A stretch of DNA of 64,000 bases from Pseudorhizobium endolithicum (GTDB taxonomy: Bacteria > Pseudomonadota > Alphaproteobacteria > Rhizobiales > Rhizobiaceae): assembly GCF_902153245.2 (NCBI RefSeq), contig NZ_CABFWF030000018.1, positions 345,848 through 409,847 of the forward strand, written 5' to 3'. Each line of letters opens with the position of its first letter. The stretch's first letter is position 1. The notes beneath the pieces were generated by a model, which was not told the DNA's origin, searched no databases, and saw only the letters and a program-made list of their open reading frames with translations. Made by a program: the position numbers and the translations under genes. Shown piece after piece: positions 45,104 to 54,756 of the stretch.

Positions 45104-46213
45104 ATGGCACGCGTCCAACTGAGAAACCTGGAAAAGATCTACGGCGGCGCCTTCAAGGCCGTCCACGGAATCAATCTCGATATCCGAGATGGCGAGTTCA
45201 TGGTTCTCGTGGGCCCCTCGGGCTGCGCCAAATCCACGACCTTGCGGATGATTGCCGGCCTTGAGCAGGTAACGAGCGGCGAGATCATCATCGGTGACCG
45301 TCTGGTGAACGACCTGACGCCCAGCCAGCGCTCGATTGCCATGGTGTTCCAGAACTACGCCCTCTATCCGCATATGAAAGTGCGCGGCAACCTGGCCTTC
45401 GGCCTGCGCATTGCCGGCGTTCCCAAGGCCGAGCGAGACGCAGCCGTCGATCAGGTCGCGAAGATCCTCGAGATCGAGCCGCTGCTCGATCGACTGCCAA
45501 AGCAGCTATCCGGCGGGCAGGCGCAGCGTGTCGCGCTGGGGCGGGCACTTATCAAGAAGCCCGGAGTCTTCCTTTTCGACGAGCCGCTTTCCAACCTGGA
45601 CGCCAAGCTGCGGGCCTCCATGCGGGTAAGGATTACCGACCTCCACCGCCAACTGAAGGCGGAGGGGCGTTCCTCCACCGTGGTCTATGTCACCCATGAC
45701 CAGACAGAGGCCATGACCATGGGCGATCGCATCTGCGTCATGCAGGGCGGCCGTATCATGCAGGTAGCCACTCCGAAGGAACTCTACAACAAGCCGGCCA
45801 ATATCTTCGTTGCCGGCTTTATCGGCTCCCCGGAAATGAACCTCATAGAGGGCAGCCTCACCGACGGCAGCTTCGTTGTGGGAACCCAGAAGCTGCCGCT
45901 CGCGCCGGAGATCCTCCGCCATCTCCCTGTGCTGTCGGGGGCAGCGGTCCTGGGCGTCCGCCCGCAACATCTGGAGCTGGGCCAACAGGGCTTCACCGCG
46001 CGATTGATAAGCGCCGAATTCATGGGCCACGAGGTCAACCTGCATGCAGAGCTCGAAGGCCAGAGGGTGGTGTGCGTTGTCGGCGCCGACGAGTTCGAAC
46101 GTCTCGGCAACCGTGAGGTGGTCCGTCTGCAACCCGAGATGAAGTCACTGCACATTTTCGACAAGGCGGACGGCCGGAACATGCTGCGGTCCGCGGCTGC
46201 CATGGCAGCCTGA
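45104..46213 (+). CDS. ABC sugar transporter ATPase (MalK/UgpC family, TogA-like)
   Basis: 369 aa. Walker A GPSGCAKSTTLRM has Ala in place of the usual second Gly (GCGKST). Q-loop VFQNYALYPHM, signature LSGGQAQRVALGRAL, Walker B VFLFDEPLSNLD, H-loop VTHDQTEAM. The C-terminal OB-type regulatory domain is present (GFIGSPEMNLIEGSLT). It pairs with the two permeases just upstream. Confidence 0.93.
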   Translation: MARVQLRNLEKIYGGAFKAVHGINLDIRDGEFMVLVGPSGCAKSTTLRMIAGLEQVTSGEIIIGDRLVNDLTPSQRSIAMVFQNYALYPHMKVRGNLAFGLRIAGVPKAERDAAVDQVAKILEIEPLLDRLPKQLSGGQAQRVALGRALIKKPGVFLFDEPLSNLDAKLRASMRVRITDLHRQLKAEGRSSTVVYVTHDQTEAMTMGDRICVMQGGRIMQVATPKELYNKPANIFVAGFIGSPEMNLIEGSLTDGSFVVGTQKLPLAPEILRHLPVLSGAAVLGVRPQHLELGQQGFTARLISAEFMGHEVNLHAELEGQRVVCVVGADEFERLGNREVVRLQPEMKSLHIFDKADGRNMLRSAAAMAA

Positions 46214-46230
46214 ACAAGGAGGAGGAGAGC

Positions 46231-47496
46231 ATGAGAAACGGATATATTGCGAAAATGCTGACAGGAACGGCGCTCCTTGCGCTCGCCCTGTCCACCGCCG
46301 GCCGGGCTGCGGATCTACGCATGTCCTGGTGGGGCGGCGAGAGCCGTCACGTGGCCACCCAGAAGGCGCTCGAGGCCTGCGGCGCCAAGCACGGTCACAC
46401 GGTAAGAGGCGAGTTCACCGGCTTCGACGGCTACCTCGAAAAGCTGACCACGCAGATGGCCGGCAAGACCGAGGCGGACATCATCCAGGTGAACTGGCCC
46501 TGGCTGCCGCTCTTTTCCAAGAACGGCGACGGCTTTGCGGACCTGTCGACCCTGAAGGCCCTCGACCTTTCCAACTGGTCGGAAGGCGATCTGGCATCCG
46601 GGTCGATGAACGGCGTGCTGCAGGGAATCTCGGTTTCCACAACGGGACGCGTGTTCTTCTTCAACCTGACGACCCTGGAGAAGGCCGGCGTCGCGGTCCC
46701 CAAGACCTGGGACGAGCTGTTTGCCGCAACGAAGACGGTCAAGGAGAAGCTCGGCGAGGATTACTACACATTCAACGCGGTCAAGGAGACGGCACAGCTT
46801 GTAACGACACTCTACGTCACGCAGAAGACCGGCAAGGACATGGTCGATCCGGAAACTAACCGCGTGGCCTGGACCGCGGACGAACTTGCCGAGGGCATCG
46901 CCTTTCTGGGGCGACTGGTCGAGGAGGGAGTGATGCGCTCCCAGAAGGAGGAAGCGGCCGACGGCAACGTGAATCTCTTCGAGAAGCCCGAATGGGCCGA
47001 AGGCAAGATTGCAGGCTCCTACGAGTGGGATTCCACCTTCGGCAAGTATGCCGATCCGCTGAAGGAAGGACAGGTGCTGAAGCCCACCGGCATCATCAAG
47101 ATCGAGGGTGCCGTCACCGATGGCGTCTACCGCAAGCCCTCAATGGTGTTTTCGATCTCCAGGAATTCCGCAAACCAGGAGGCTGCAGCACAGATTCTCA
47201 ACTGCCTGCTGAACGAGCCGGAAGGGATCGATGCCCTCGGCACGACCCGCGGCATTCCCGCTTCCAAGGCGGCGGCAGCGCGCCTGGGAGAGACCGGAGA
47301 GCCCGAAGTGCGCGCCGCCAACGCTATGGTCATGGCCGCCTCCGGTCCCACGGTTTCGCCCTTCAACGAGAATCCCGAGGCACGTGCCGTATTCCTCGAT
47401 ACGCTGGAGGAATACGCGTACGGGCAGCTGGATGCCATGGGAGCGGCCGAACAGATCATCGATGGCGTGAACGACGTCCTGGCGAAGTTCGACTGA
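46231..47496 (+). CDS. Extracellular sugar-binding protein (TogB-like)
   Basis: 421 aa with a Sec signal peptide ([20 protein letters not shown]). Binding-protein fold of the SBP_bac_1 family: [50 protein letters not shown] strong AGGAGGAG precedes the ATG. Likely substrate oligogalacturonate or rhamnogalacturonan oligomers, from the adjacent GH28/GH105. A hairpin with T tail follows directly, allowing more binding protein mRNA than enzyme mRNA. Confidence 0.92.
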   Translation: MRNGYIAKMLTGTALLALALSTAGRAADLRMSWWGGESRHVATQKALEACGAKHGHTVRGEFTGFDGYLEKLTTQMAGKTEADIIQVNWPWLPLFSKNGDGFADLSTLKALDLSNWSEGDLASGSMNGVLQGISVSTTGRVFFFNLTTLEKAGVAVPKTWDELFAATKTVKEKLGEDYYTFNAVKETAQLVTTLYVTQKTGKDMVDPETNRVAWTADELAEGIAFLGRLVEEGVMRSQKEEAADGNVNLFEKPEWAEGKIAGSYEWDSTFGKYADPLKEGQVLKPTGIIKIEGAVTDGVYRKPSMVFSISRNSANQEAAAQILNCLLNEPEGIDALGTTRGIPASKAAAARLGETGEPEVRAANAMVMAASGPTVSPFNENPEARAVFLDTLEEYAYGQLDAMGAAEQIIDGVNDVLAKFD

Positions 47497-47506
47497 CACC
47501 ACCCTG

Positions 47507-47534
47507 CCCGCCGCTCTCGGGCGGCGGGCCTTTT
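47507..47534 (+). terminator. Intra-operon terminator/attenuator after the binding protein gene
   Basis: Stem CCCGCCGC/GCGGCGGG (47507-47514 with 47521-47528), 6-base loop, then CCTTTT. It lies 11 bp after the binding-protein stop and 15 bp before GH28, so partial readthrough is likely. Confidence 0.8.
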
Positions 47535-47548
47535 CAGAGACAGGAACC

Positions 47549-49111
47549 ATGATCCGTCCAATACCCGTTGCGATCTCTGCCCGGATCGCGGCCATAAGAC
47601 TTCCTGTGCCGGGAGCACTCTACCACCTGCCCCAGATGCTTTCCTGGCGTCTGACGCAGATCGCCGGTGACCTGCCGCCCCGGGAGGGTCTGGCGGATCG
47701 GGTGGTGACGCTGTTCCACGATCTGTCGCCGGCGAGCGTCTACAGGCTGGAAATTGACGGCCTCGAGCCGTTTCAGTTCCGGACGGCCCCGTGCGCCGGT
47801 CTCGTCGATGCCGTCGCGTTCGGTCTGATCGAAGGTGCCGCACCGGACGATCTCGACACGGCCAGCCGGAATGCCTCCGCGCTCGCTGCCGCTCTCGCCA
47901 CGGTTCCATCCGGCGGAACGCTCAGGATCGAACCAGGAGAATGGATCACGATGCCGCTTCGCCTGGGCGGCCATATTACCCTGCATCTCGCCAGGAACGC
48001 TGTGCTCCGCGCTCCGTCGCTTCGTGCCGGCTGGCCGATACTTCCCGCCCGCGGCAGCCTGGGCCGGATGCTGGGCAGCTGGGAGGGAATGCCGGATGCC
48101 TGCTTCGCTGCCCCGGTTCACGCCATGGAGGCCAGGAACCTCGTCATCGAAGGACGCGGCACGATCGACGGATCAGGAGCCGAAGGGGATTGGTGGACAT
48201 GGCCAAAGGAAACACGCGACGGTGCCCGCCGTCCGCGCGGCCTGCATCTCATCGGATGTGAGAATGTCACGCTTCTCGGCTTTACCATCCGCAATGCAGC
48301 CTCCTGGACCATTCATCCGCAAGGCTGCTCAAACATCGTCGCGGCGGGCCTCGTGATCGAAGCGCCGCACGACAGTCCTAACACGGATGGCCTCAATCCC
48401 GAGGGGTGTACCGACGTCCGCCTGGAGGGGATCCGGTTCTCCGTCGGAGACGACTGCATTGCCATCAAGGCCGGAAAGCGCGGCCCGAACGGCGAGGCCG
48501 ACCACCTGCGGGGAACACGCAATGTCGAGGTCCGCCATTGCCGGATGGAGCGCGGCCACGGCGGCGTGGTCATCGGCTCGGAGATGTCGGGCGGCGTGGC
48601 TTCGGTGACGGTCGAGGATTGCGAGATGAAGGGTACGGATCGGGGCCTGCGCCTGAAAACGCGGCGCGGGCGCGGTGGGTCGATCACCGGCATCACGATG
48701 CGGCGCGTCCGGATGGACGGCGTCCTCACCGCTCTCTCGGCGAATGCCCACTACCATTGCGACAGCGATGGCCACGATGAATGGGTCCAGTCCCGCAAGC
48801 CCGCAGCCGTGGACAACCGCACGCCGGCGATCGACGGCATCACCATCGAGGATCTCGACGTATACAACCTCTCCCATGCCGCCGGCGTGTTTCTCGGCCT
48901 GCCGGAACGGCCGATCCGGAACATCGTCATTCGCCGCCTGCGCATTCATTCACTCGATCCCGACGCCACGGCTCAGCCGCCCATCATGGCCGACGACATT
49001 CGGCCAATCCTCCATGAGACGATCCTCGCGGAACATGCGGACGTCGATTGTGACCAGCCAGAACTCCGCTCCATGAACAGCATCAGCACCAGCCTTCGAG
49101 CAGCCTCATGA
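47549..49111 (+). CDS. GH28 polygalacturonase-family glycoside hydrolase, probably cytoplasmic
   Basis: 520 aa. The right-handed beta-helix of family GH28 is marked by [11 protein letters not shown] (catalytic Asp in NTDG), [29 protein letters not shown] (catalytic His) and [13 protein letters not shown]. An N-terminal ~90-residue fibronectin-like part precedes. No signal peptide is visible, so it probably acts as an exo-enzyme on imported pectic oligomers, like cytoplasmic exopolygalacturonosidases. It overlaps the GH105 gene by 4 bp. Confidence 0.93.
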   Translation: MIRPIPVAISARIAAIRLPVPGALYHLPQMLSWRLTQIAGDLPPREGLADRVVTLFHDLSPASVYRLEIDGLEPFQFRTAPCAGLVDAVAFGLIEGAAPDDLDTASRNASALAAALATVPSGGTLRIEPGEWITMPLRLGGHITLHLARNAVLRAPSLRAGWPILPARGSLGRMLGSWEGMPDACFAAPVHAMEARNLVIEGRGTIDGSGAEGDWWTWPKETRDGARRPRGLHLIGCENVTLLGFTIRNAASWTIHPQGCSNIVAAGLVIEAPHDSPNTDGLNPEGCTDVRLEGIRFSVGDDCIAIKAGKRGPNGEADHLRGTRNVEVRHCRMERGHGGVVIGSEMSGGVASVTVEDCEMKGTDRGLRLKTRRGRGGSITGITMRRVRMDGVLTALSANAHYHCDSDGHDEWVQSRKPAAVDNRTPAIDGITIEDLDVYNLSHAAGVFLGLPERPIRNIVIRRLRIHSLDPDATAQPPIMADDIRPILHETILAEHADVDCDQPELRSMNSISTSLRAAS

Positions 49112-50214
49112 GCCCGATCGAATACTTCGACGACTTCTGCCGCCGCTATCGGCCCTACAAGAATGGCGCGTGGTGCTACGAGGATGGGTGCATCTATCGC
49201 GGGCTCCAGCTGCTCCACGAGGCGACCGGAGAGGATCGCTGGCTCGCTCATCTGAAGAGGCTTTGCAGCGTTCAGGTCGGCCCGGGTGGGCACCTGGCCG
49301 GATACGACCTCGAGGACTTCAACATCGACAACATACTGGCGGGCCGCGTCCTCCTGCCGCTGGCGCGATTGACGGGGGAAGAACGTTACCGGCTGGCGGC
49401 ACTCGAGCTCGTTGGGCAGCTTGAACGGCATCCGCGCATTCCTGCCGGCAATTACTGGCACAAGAAGCGATACCCGCATCAGGTCTGGCTGGACGGCCTG
49501 TACATGGGCCTGCCGTTCCAGGTCGAACACGCCCTGGCAACAGGAGCACGCGAACCGGTGGACGACGCCATCCGGCAGTTCACGACCGCGCTCGACTTCA
49601 CCGCCAACGGCGCGGGCCTGCATGTCCACGGCTATGACGACAGTCGCAAGCAAAGATGGGCCGACCCGAAGACCGGCCGGTCTCCGGCTGTCTGGGCAAG
49701 GGCCATGGGTTGGCTGGCCATGGCATTGGTCGACCTCCTGGCGCTCCTGCCCGAGGATGAATCGGCGCACCCGCTCCGCGAGCGGACGCGGGCGATCCTG
49801 AGGGCCGTTCGGGACCAGCAAAGCAAAAGCGGCCTCTGGCTGCAGGTGATGGACGCCGAGACGCTGCCCGGCAATTATGAGGAAAGCTCGGCCTCCGCCA
49901 TGTTCTCCTATGCATTCATGCGCTCGGCCCGCCTGGGCCTGTTCGACCAAGCCGAAAGCGCTGCCATGCTGAAGGTCGGCTTGCGGGCGCTGGATATCCT
50001 CACGGAAACCCGCCTTGTCCGCAGGCAAGGCGGGACCCGTCTTGAAGGCATCTGCCTCGTGGCAGGTCTCGGCGCCCTCTCCGGCCCCTACCGCGACGGC
50101 TCGCCAGCCTATTATCTCACCGAACCGGTCGTGGCCGACGATGCCAAGGGGGTGGGTCCCTTGATGATGGCAGTGGCTGAGGCCGTCGTTGCACGCGTTC
50201 CCGAAGAAATATGA
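49108..50214 (+). CDS. GH105 unsaturated rhamnogalacturonyl/galacturonyl hydrolase
   Basis: 368 aa (alpha/alpha)6-barrel of the GH88/GH105 group. Family motifs: [56 protein letters not shown] (with the active Asp region LDGLYM), [16 protein letters not shown]. It releases the 4,5-unsaturated uronate from oligomers produced by pectate or rhamnogalacturonan lyases. Cytoplasmic (no signal peptide). No lyase gene is in the window, so oligomers come from outside or another locus. Confidence 0.93.
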   Translation: MSPIEYFDDFCRRYRPYKNGAWCYEDGCIYRGLQLLHEATGEDRWLAHLKRLCSVQVGPGGHLAGYDLEDFNIDNILAGRVLLPLARLTGEERYRLAALELVGQLERHPRIPAGNYWHKKRYPHQVWLDGLYMGLPFQVEHALATGAREPVDDAIRQFTTALDFTANGAGLHVHGYDDSRKQRWADPKTGRSPAVWARAMGWLAMALVDLLALLPEDESAHPLRERTRAILRAVRDQQSKSGLWLQVMDAETLPGNYEESSASAMFSYAFMRSARLGLFDQAESAAMLKVGLRALDILTETRLVRRQGGTRLEGICLVAGLGALSGPYRDGSPAYYLTEPVVADDAKGVGPLMMAVAEAVVARVPEEI

Positions 50215-50370
50215 CGCGCTTGATCGGCAGCCATGGCCCGGATCATCCCTTTGGGAAGCGAACTTCCGGACCCAGGCGCTGCTTTGCCGCCGCCGCCCAT
50301 CGTTCTACGGAAGCGTGATGCGGGGCCGGCTTGGATCGTCGACCACTTCCGGACGCTGCCACCCATCCCG

Positions 50371-50784
50371 CTAATCGATGATATTGGCACCCTCCGCCCT
50401 CAACCGGGCGAGATTGTCCTTCATCTCCTGCAGTCGCTCCGGCGGGTGTGCTTGCCACCTTGTCACTTCGGCAATGACGCGTAGCGGGTCACGAGAGCGA
50501 TAGGACAGTGTCGGGTTGCCGGGGAACCTCTTGTCCGTCAGGTTGGGATCGTCCTCGACCGGCCCGGTTGGCTCCACTACATAGATCCGTTCTCGCTCGC
50601 TGCCTGCGGCCAGTTCGGCGCCCCAGATCGCCGCATCCAGCGTGCCCGCAAAATATACCCAGGATAACGGCTTCTCCTCCGTAAAATTCGACTGGTAACC
50701 GGCAACGATCAGCTCTCCCGGCTTCAGATCGGCCTTGGTTCCGTGAAAAAACGATGGTGAAAAGATACTGGCAGTCGCTGACAT
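50371..50784 (-). CDS. arr: Rifampin ADP-ribosyltransferase (Arr)
   Basis: 137 aa from ATG 50784, typical Arr size; in-frame codons further upstream are not supported. The sequence reads FFHGTKADLKPGELIVAGYQ, VYFAGTLDAAIWGAELA, ERIYVVEPTGPVEDDPNLTD, KRFPGNPTLSYRSRDPLRV, matching the Arr family throughout, including the H-Y-D type NAD site. The family inactivates rifampin by ADP-ribosylating it; chromosomal homologues in environmental bacteria may have other roles. Monocistronic, converging with the GH105 gene. Confidence 0.93.
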   Translation of the reverse strand: MSATASIFSPSFFHGTKADLKPGELIVAGYQSNFTEEKPLSWVYFAGTLDAAIWGAELAAGSERERIYVVEPTGPVEDDPNLTDKRFPGNPTLSYRSRDPLRVIAEVTRWQAHPPERLQEMKDNLARLRAEGANIID

Positions 50785-51098
50785 GGGCTCGCCGCTCCTT
50801 CGACGTGGATAGAGACCGTTTCCTGGCACAGGCACCCGATTTTTCGCGATTCCGGCACGGGGCTGCACGATGATGGTGGAAGCGGCTTCTTCCCAAGATG
50901 CAGCTCACACCGAGACGGTGGCAAGTACCAATCGACGCGAGCACTTCGGAACAAGAAGCTGGCCAAGGCTTCCCCGGCTATGATCATCCCGGGCTCGTTG
51001 CTGAACTGGACGATCATATGGACAACCGGGAAGGCATGTGCACGCGTCGAGATGGCCGGGACGAAACTGAGCCGATATCGATCCTGCTAAATCGGCTT
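50785..51098. other. Intergenic region right of arr
   Basis: 314 bp with no convincing gene. The left end should hold the arr promoter. The right end has AGCCGAT (51070) and ATCGGCT (51091), a 7-bp stem just past the AsnC-type gene's stop on the minus strand, a possible weak terminator lacking a T run. Confidence 0.4.
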
Positions 51099-51566
51099 TC
51101 ATTCCTCGATCGGGAAAGCGAAGCCCGCCTTTACGCGATCCATCACCACCATGGTCTTGAACCCCTTGATGTCGTGGTTCTCGTAGAAGAACCGGCGGGT
51201 GAAGGCCTCGTAGTCCTCCATGTCCCGGGCCGTGATGATCAGGATAAAGTCGGCATCGCCGGTCACGTAGTAGCCGATCATGACTTCCTTCGTGGCACGA
51301 ATGGCTGCCTTGAATCGATCGACGATGTCCGCCCGCTCGCGCTCCAGTGACACGAGGACGATCATGGTGATGCCCCGCCCCACGGCCTTCGGCGAGACGA
51401 TCGAGACATCTGCCTCGATCACTCCCTCTTCGCGCAGGCGCTTCAACCGCCTCTGGCAGGCCGTCGGCGAAAGATTGACGATCTTCGCCAGTTCTTCCGA
51501 CGTCAGACGGTTGTTCTTCTGGACCGCCGCGAGGAGGGCCCGGTCGGCTCGATCAAGTGTCATCAT
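51099..51566 (-). CDS. doeX: AsnC/Lrp-family regulator of ectoine catabolism (DoeX-like)
   Basis: 155 aa from ATG 51566 (a second ATG follows at once). N-terminal winged HTH: LDRADRALLAAVQKNNRLTS, VNLSPTACQRRLKRLREEGV. C-terminal RAM domain: IGYYVTGDADFILIITARDM. Divergent from doeC-doeD with 122 bp between, the place of the regulator asnC/doeX in ectoine clusters. Probably senses diaminobutyrate or a derivative; this is from family knowledge. Confidence 0.85.
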   Translation of the reverse strand: MMTLDRADRALLAAVQKNNRLTSEELAKIVNLSPTACQRRLKRLREEGVIEADVSIVSPKAVGRGITMIVLVSLERERADIVDRFKAAIRATKEVMIGYYVTGDADFILIITARDMEDYEAFTRRFFYENHDIKGFKTMVVMDRVKAGFAFPIEE

Positions 51567-51688
51567 TGCAGGAACCCTGCACCAGCCAGACAAACTACGC
51601 TCGAAACCTGCATCGAGTGGCGCACCAATGCAGACTTCTGATCATGTCGGTCGATTAGGCTGTTGTAAACGTCTATCTGGAGTTCCCC

Positions 51689-53167
51689 ATGGAAGGCATT
51701 GCCGCTGCGGCCCTCAAGAAGCTCTCGCGACCGGACCTGATCGAACACCGCGCTTTCCTCAATGGGGCCTGGGTAGCACGGGATGATGTTCTGGGCGTCA
51801 GCGACCCGGCAAGCGATGAATGCCTCATTGATGTCGCAGCCTGTTCCCCTGCCGACGCCGACGCCGCAGTCGCTGCGGCCCGGCAGGCGTTTCTCGATTG
51901 GCGGGACAAGCTCCCGGCCGAGCGCGGCTTGATCTTGCGCCTGTGGGCGAAGCTAATGCGGGAAAATGCCGGGGATCTTGCGACCATCATGACGTCCGAG
52001 CAAGGCAAGCCGCTGGCTGAATCCCGGGGCGAGATTTCCTACGCCGCCAACTTCCTCGACTGGTTCGCGGCCGAAGGCGAGCGCGCCTATGGGGAAACCA
52101 TCCCAAGCCACCTGCCTGGCAGCCGGCTTTCGGTGCAGATGCAGCCCCTCGGCGTCACCGTCGCAATCACGCCCTGGAACTTCCCCGCGGCCATGATCAC
52201 GCGCAAGGCGGGAGCCGCACTGGCGGCCGGTTGCACGATGATTGTCAAGCCTGCGCCCGAAACGCCGCTCTCTGCTCTCGCCCTGGCGAAACTTGCCGAG
52301 GAAGCGGGCATGCCGGCGGGCGTCTTCCAGGTTCTCACTGGCGAAGCCGCGCCACTTGCCCGGCGACTTCTGGAGAATACGGAGGTGCGGGCGTTTTCCT
52401 TCACCGGCTCCACGGAAGTCGGTCGCATCCTGCTTACGCAGTCGGCTGCAACGGTGAAGAAAGCCTCGCTGGAGCTCGGGGGCCATGCCCCCTTCATCCT
52501 GTTCGATGATGTCGACCTCGCCAGGTCCGTGAAGGATTGCGTTGCCGCCAAATTCGCGACCTCGGGTCAGGATTGCCTCGCCGCCAATCGGATCTACGTC
52601 CAGCGCCGTGTCTACGACCGCTTCGTCGAACAGTTTGCCAGGGCGGCTTCCGAACTCGACGTCGGTCATGGCCTGGAGCCTGGTACCGACATCGGCCCGA
52701 TGACTCGTCCGTCGGTTGCGGAAAAATGCCGCCAGCAAGTCGCACAGGCGCTTTCAGCCGGCGCTCGTCTCGTCTGCGGCGGACAGGACAGCCCGCTCGG
52801 CGGCAATTTCGTTATGCCCACCGTGCTTGCCGATGTCACCGACGACATGCTGATCGCACGCGAGGAGACCTTTGGGCCGGTCGCAGCAATCCTGCCCTTC
52901 GACGATGAGGCAGAGGTGCTGGCTCGGGCCAACGCCACCGAAATGGGGCTCGCGGCTTATGTCTATACCAACGATCTCGCACGTGCGATGCGCCTCACCG
53001 AGCGGCTGGAATACGGCATGGTTGCCGTCAACACACCGAAGTTCACCGGCGCGCCGATCCCCTTCGGGGGATGGAAGCAATCCGGACTCGGCCGCGAAGG
53101 CTCACGCCACGGGCTCCTGGAATATCTCGAAGCGAAATACGTCTGCTTCGGCAACCTTGCTGCATGA
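51689..53167 (+). CDS. doeC: Aldehyde dehydrogenase DoeC (aspartate-semialdehyde, ectoine pathway)
   Basis: 492 aa, ALDH family close to succinate-semialdehyde dehydrogenases. NAD site and active residues: TPWNFPAAMITRKAGAALAA, FTGSTEVGRILL, catalytic Glu in LELGGHAPF and catalytic Cys in TSGQDCLAANRIYV. The role proposed is oxidation of aspartate semialdehyde from diaminobutyrate transamination to aspartate, as in the Doe pathway; succinate semialdehyde is the alternative substrate. First gene of doeC-doeD. Confidence 0.88.
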   Translation: MEGIAAAALKKLSRPDLIEHRAFLNGAWVARDDVLGVSDPASDECLIDVAACSPADADAAVAAARQAFLDWRDKLPAERGLILRLWAKLMRENAGDLATIMTSEQGKPLAESRGEISYAANFLDWFAAEGERAYGETIPSHLPGSRLSVQMQPLGVTVAITPWNFPAAMITRKAGAALAAGCTMIVKPAPETPLSALALAKLAEEAGMPAGVFQVLTGEAAPLARRLLENTEVRAFSFTGSTEVGRILLTQSAATVKKASLELGGHAPFILFDDVDLARSVKDCVAAKFATSGQDCLAANRIYVQRRVYDRFVEQFARAASELDVGHGLEPGTDIGPMTRPSVAEKCRQQVAQALSAGARLVCGGQDSPLGGNFVMPTVLADVTDDMLIAREETFGPVAAILPFDDEAEVLARANATEMGLAAYVYTNDLARAMRLTERLEYGMVAVNTPKFTGAPIPFGGWKQSGLGREGSRHGLLEYLEAKYVCFGNLAA

Positions 53168-53180
53168 AAGGACCATCATC

Positions 53181-54584
53181 ATGACCGTCAACCTGAACCA
53201 GATCGCCGAGATGGACCGCAACTCGGTCCTGCACCCCTTCACGCAACTCAAGGACTTCGCCTCCGGCAAGATGGGTGACCCGACGATCGTGGAGACCGGC
53301 AAGGGCATCCGCATCCAGGATGCCCATGGAAAAGAGCTGATCGATGGTTTTGCAGGGCTCTACTGCGTCAATGTCGGTTATGGCCGCACCGAAGTGGCCG
53401 AAGCCATCTCGCGCCAGGCGTATCGGCTGGCCTATTACCATTCCTATGCCGCCCACACGACGGACGAGCTGGCGATCCTCTCTGACCGCCTCGTGAAGAT
53501 GGCACCGGGCAAGATGAGCAAGGTGTTCTACGGAATGTCCGGCTCGGACGCCAACGAGACGCAGGCGAAGCTCGTCTGGTACTACAGCAACCTTCGGGGC
53601 AAGCCGAACAAGAAGAAGATCATCTCGCGCGAACGCGGCTATCATGGTTGTAGCGTCGTTTCCGGCTCGATGACCGGAATGAGCTTCTATCACGACCACA
53701 TGGACCTGCCGCGCGCCGGCATACTCCACACCGGAGCACCGCATCACTATTGGGGCGCGGAAGCAGGCGAAACGGAGCAGGAGTTCTCCAAGCGTCGTGC
53801 GGACGAGCTCGAGGCCCTGATCCTGCGTGAGGATCCGGACACGATCGGCGCCTTCATAGCCGAGCCTGTCCTCGGCACCGGCGGCATCACGCCGCCGCCG
53901 CAGGGCTATTGGGAGGAAGTGCAGAAGGTCCTCGAGAAATACGACATCCTGCTGATCGCCGACGAGGTGATCACCGGCTTCGGACGCACTGGCTCGATGT
54001 TCGGATCGCAGCACTATGGTATCGAGCCGGACCTGATCACCGTCGCGAAGGGGCTGACCTCCGCTTACTTCCCGCTGTCCGGCGCAATCGTCGGTGAGAA
54101 GGTTTACAAGGTGCTCGAAGAAGGGGCTGATCGGGTTGGCGCCTTCTCCCATGGCTATACCTATTCCGGCCATCCGATTGGTGCGGCTGCGGCGAACGCC
54201 GTCCTCGACATCGTCGAGAAGGAGGACCTGCCGGGCAATGCGCGGGCGGTCGGCACCTATTTCCAGGAGCAGTTGAAGGCGAAGTTCGCCCAGCTTCCCA
54301 TTGTCGGCGAAGTCCGCGGCGTCGGCCTGATGGGCGCGATCGAATTCGTCGCGGACCGCGAGAAGAAGACGCGGTTCAAGCCGAACCTGACGGTCGGAGC
54401 ACGCGTTTCCAAGGCCGCCCGAGAGCGAGGCCTCATCGCACGCGCCATGCCCCATGGCGACATCCTTGGCTTCGCACCGCCGCTGGTGACGACGAAGGCC
54501 GAGGTCGACGAGATCGTTTCGATCGCCGAAGCCGCGGTTCGTGCCGTCATGGACGATCTGGTGCGAGCCGGCGAGGCGGTTTGA
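53181..54584 (+). CDS. doeD: Class III aminotransferase DoeD (diaminobutyrate transaminase)
   Basis: 467 aa from ATG 53181; earlier in-frame codons lie inside doeC and are not used. PLP fold type I: FYGMSGSDANETQAKLVWYY, LLIADEVITGFGRTG (Asp for pyridine N) and the PLP Lys in ITVAKGLTSAYFPLSGAIV. Resembles beta-alanine/omega-amino acid transaminases. In the ectoine context it should convert L-2,4-diaminobutyrate to aspartate semialdehyde. 13 bp after doeC. Confidence 0.88.
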   Translation: MTVNLNQIAEMDRNSVLHPFTQLKDFASGKMGDPTIVETGKGIRIQDAHGKELIDGFAGLYCVNVGYGRTEVAEAISRQAYRLAYYHSYAAHTTDELAILSDRLVKMAPGKMSKVFYGMSGSDANETQAKLVWYYSNLRGKPNKKKIISRERGYHGCSVVSGSMTGMSFYHDHMDLPRAGILHTGAPHHYWGAEAGETEQEFSKRRADELEALILREDPDTIGAFIAEPVLGTGGITPPPQGYWEEVQKVLEKYDILLIADEVITGFGRTGSMFGSQHYGIEPDLITVAKGLTSAYFPLSGAIVGEKVYKVLEEGADRVGAFSHGYTYSGHPIGAAAANAVLDIVEKEDLPGNARAVGTYFQEQLKAKFAQLPIVGEVRGVGLMGAIEFVADREKKTRFKPNLTVGARVSKAARERGLIARAMPHGDILGFAPPLVTTKAEVDEIVSIAEAAVRAVMDDLVRAGEAV

Positions 54585-54685
54585 CTGTCTGAGCCGGCGG
54601 CATTTCACCTCGGCTGCTGTTTGCCCCAGCATCCAAGCACCAGCACATCGCCTATTCGGAGGGCAAAGGCGCTGCGCGACTGCAT

Positions 54686-54711
54686 AGTGCTTCATCTTTT
54701 GCACTGAAGCA
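54686..54711. promoter_or_regulatory. Palindromic operator candidate upstream of enuR
   Basis: TGCTTCA (54688) and TGAAGCA (54705) form a perfect 7-bp inverted repeat with 10-bp spacer; AGTGC (54686)/GCACT (54701) overlaps it as a second inverted repeat, giving two alternate palindromes. It lies ~46 bp before the enuR start, fitting autoregulation. Confidence 0.45.
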
Positions 54712-54756
54712 TGCATAATGTCATGAAATCAGGTTCTCAAATAACGAGTCAATTTC

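Noticed and set aside
50898..51350. 150-codon plus frame overlapping the AsnC-type gene
   Set aside because: No ribosome site or motif; the regulator on minus explains the region.
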